A stretch of DNA of 16,707 nucleotides from assembly GCA_964620675.1 (NCBI GenBank), contig CAZUJU010000056.1, positions 1-16,707 of the forward strand, written 5' to 3'. Positions 15,963-16,707 of this stretch are shown here, one piece after another. Both the position numbers and the translations under genes were made by a program. This DNA comes from CAYSFW01 sp964620675. Its GTDB lineage: Bacteria > Pseudomonadota > Gammaproteobacteria > UWMA-0217. Numbering within the stretch: the stretch's first letter is position 1; every line of letters starts with the position of its first letter. Under the pieces are notes generated by a model. It worked only from the letters and a program-made list of their open reading frames with translations, ran no database searches and was not told the DNA's origin.

Positions 15963-16707
15963 ATGGCATTGATCGTACAAAAATACGGCGGTACATCGGT
16001 GGGCTCGGTCGAGCGCATCCAAAACGTCGCCGATAAGGTCATCAAATGGCGTAATCGCGGCCATGACCTGGTGGTCGTGGTCTCGGCGATGAGTGGTGAA
16101 ACGAATAGACTGATCGACCTTGCCAAGGCGATCATGCCGCATCCGGAGGGGCGCGAGCTGGATGTGTTGGTCGCCACCGGTGAGCAGGTTACGATCGCGT
16201 TGTTGGCGATGGCGTTGGCGCAAAAGGGTGCCCCGGCCCGTTCCTACACGGGCAACCAGGTGCGGATCGTCACCGACAGTGCGTTCAATAAGGCCCGGAT
16301 TGTGAGCATCGACGACGCCCCGATTCGTGCTGATCTCGCCGCTGGACGGGTGGTCGTCGTGGCCGGTTTTCAGGGCGTGGACGACGACGGAAATATTACT
16401 ACCCTCGGGCGCGGCGGGTCGGACACCACAGCGGTCGCGCTGGCAGCGGCCCTCAAGGCGGACGAATGTCAGATCTACACCGATGTCGATGGGGTCTACA
16501 CCACCGATCCGCGGGTCGTGCCCCAGGCACGGCGCCTGAACAAGATCACCTTCGAGGAAATGCTCGAAATGGCGAGTCTCGGCTCCAAGGTGCTGCAGAT
16601 CCGCTCGGTGGAGTTTGCGGGTAAGTACAATGTGCCGCTGCGGGTACTTTCAAGTTTCGACGAGGGTGAAGGCACCCTGATTACGACCGAGGATGCGAGT
16701 ATGGAAC
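15963..16707 (+). CDS. lysC: Aspartate kinase (partial, runs off the window)
   Basis: The first 248 codons are present, out of about 405-410 for the monofunctional enzyme. The N-terminus ALIVQKYGGTSVGSVERI has the KYGGTS phosphate-binding motif, followed by VVVVSAMSGETNRLIDLA, GEQVTIALLAMAL, GFQGVDDDGNITTLGRGGSD and TDVDGVYTTDPR, all typical of the amino-acid kinase fold of LysC. The C-terminal ACT domains that bind lysine or threonine lie outside the window. The ATG at 15963 has AGGGA about six bases upstream and follows the alaS stop by 23 bases. In many Gammaproteobacteria csrA comes next; that cannot be checked here. Confidence 0.95.
   Translation, partial: MALIVQKYGGTSVGSVERIQNVADKVIKWRNRGHDLVVVVSAMSGETNRLIDLAKAIMPHPEGRELDVLVATGEQVTIALLAMALAQKGAPARSYTGNQVRIVTDSAFNKARIVSIDDAPIRADLAAGRVVVVAGFQGVDDDGNITTLGRGGSDTTAVALAAALKADECQIYTDVDGVYTTDPRVVPQARRLNKITFEEMLEMASLGSKVLQIRSVEFAGKYNVPLRVLSSFDEGEGTLITTEDASME

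Overview
The window looks like a gammaproteobacterial chromosome segment. The best evidence is the right end, where recA, recX, alaS and lysC run in one direction in the order usual for Gammaproteobacteria, together with an RdgC protein (a beta/gammaproteobacterial family). Most of the sequence is GC-rich, with GTG and TTG starts. I cannot name a genus from the sequence alone.

Left part (1-2760), an accessory and decaying defence-type region, all genes on the minus strand. It holds the first 19 codons of an HsdM-like N6-adenine DNA methylase at the window edge, a GxxExxY-family protein framed by near-identical direct repeats, a PIN-domain toxin-like protein with a ribbon-helix-helix antitoxin-like partner, and a broken TIR-STAND NTPase gene. 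That last gene carries an in-frame amber codon, two different interspersed repeats inserted in frame, and a lost 3' part.

Middle (2970-9300), mixed. A long TPR-like protein (minus) is divergent from rdgC (plus). A degenerate LuxR-type HTH relic lies after rdgC. Then comes an AT-richer, probably transferred AAA/DUF4143 ATPase with hairpins at its 5' end. The C-terminal domain of a lipoamide-dehydrogenase-like flavoprotein survives as a relic just before an intact YqaA-type DedA/VTT membrane protein. A small YegP-like DUF1508 protein follows.

Right part (9636-16707), core-like. An arsS-like radical SAM gene stands alone on the minus strand. On the plus strand a small two-helix membrane protein overlaps a DUF98 chorismate-lyase-like gene. 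Next come recA, recX (apparently starting at a CTG that overlaps the recA stop codon), alaS and the start of lysC, all closely spaced.

The most unusual items are the decayed TIR-STAND gene that absorbed two repeat families in frame, the three-gene RHH/PIN/GxxExxY cluster with its repeat frame, the non-canonical recX start, and the two mutually exclusive hairpins before the DUF4143 ATPase. I saw no CRISPR array, tRNA, rRNA, transposase or replication origin. I did not find a clearly complete new system. The closest candidate is the RHH/PIN/GxxExxY module.
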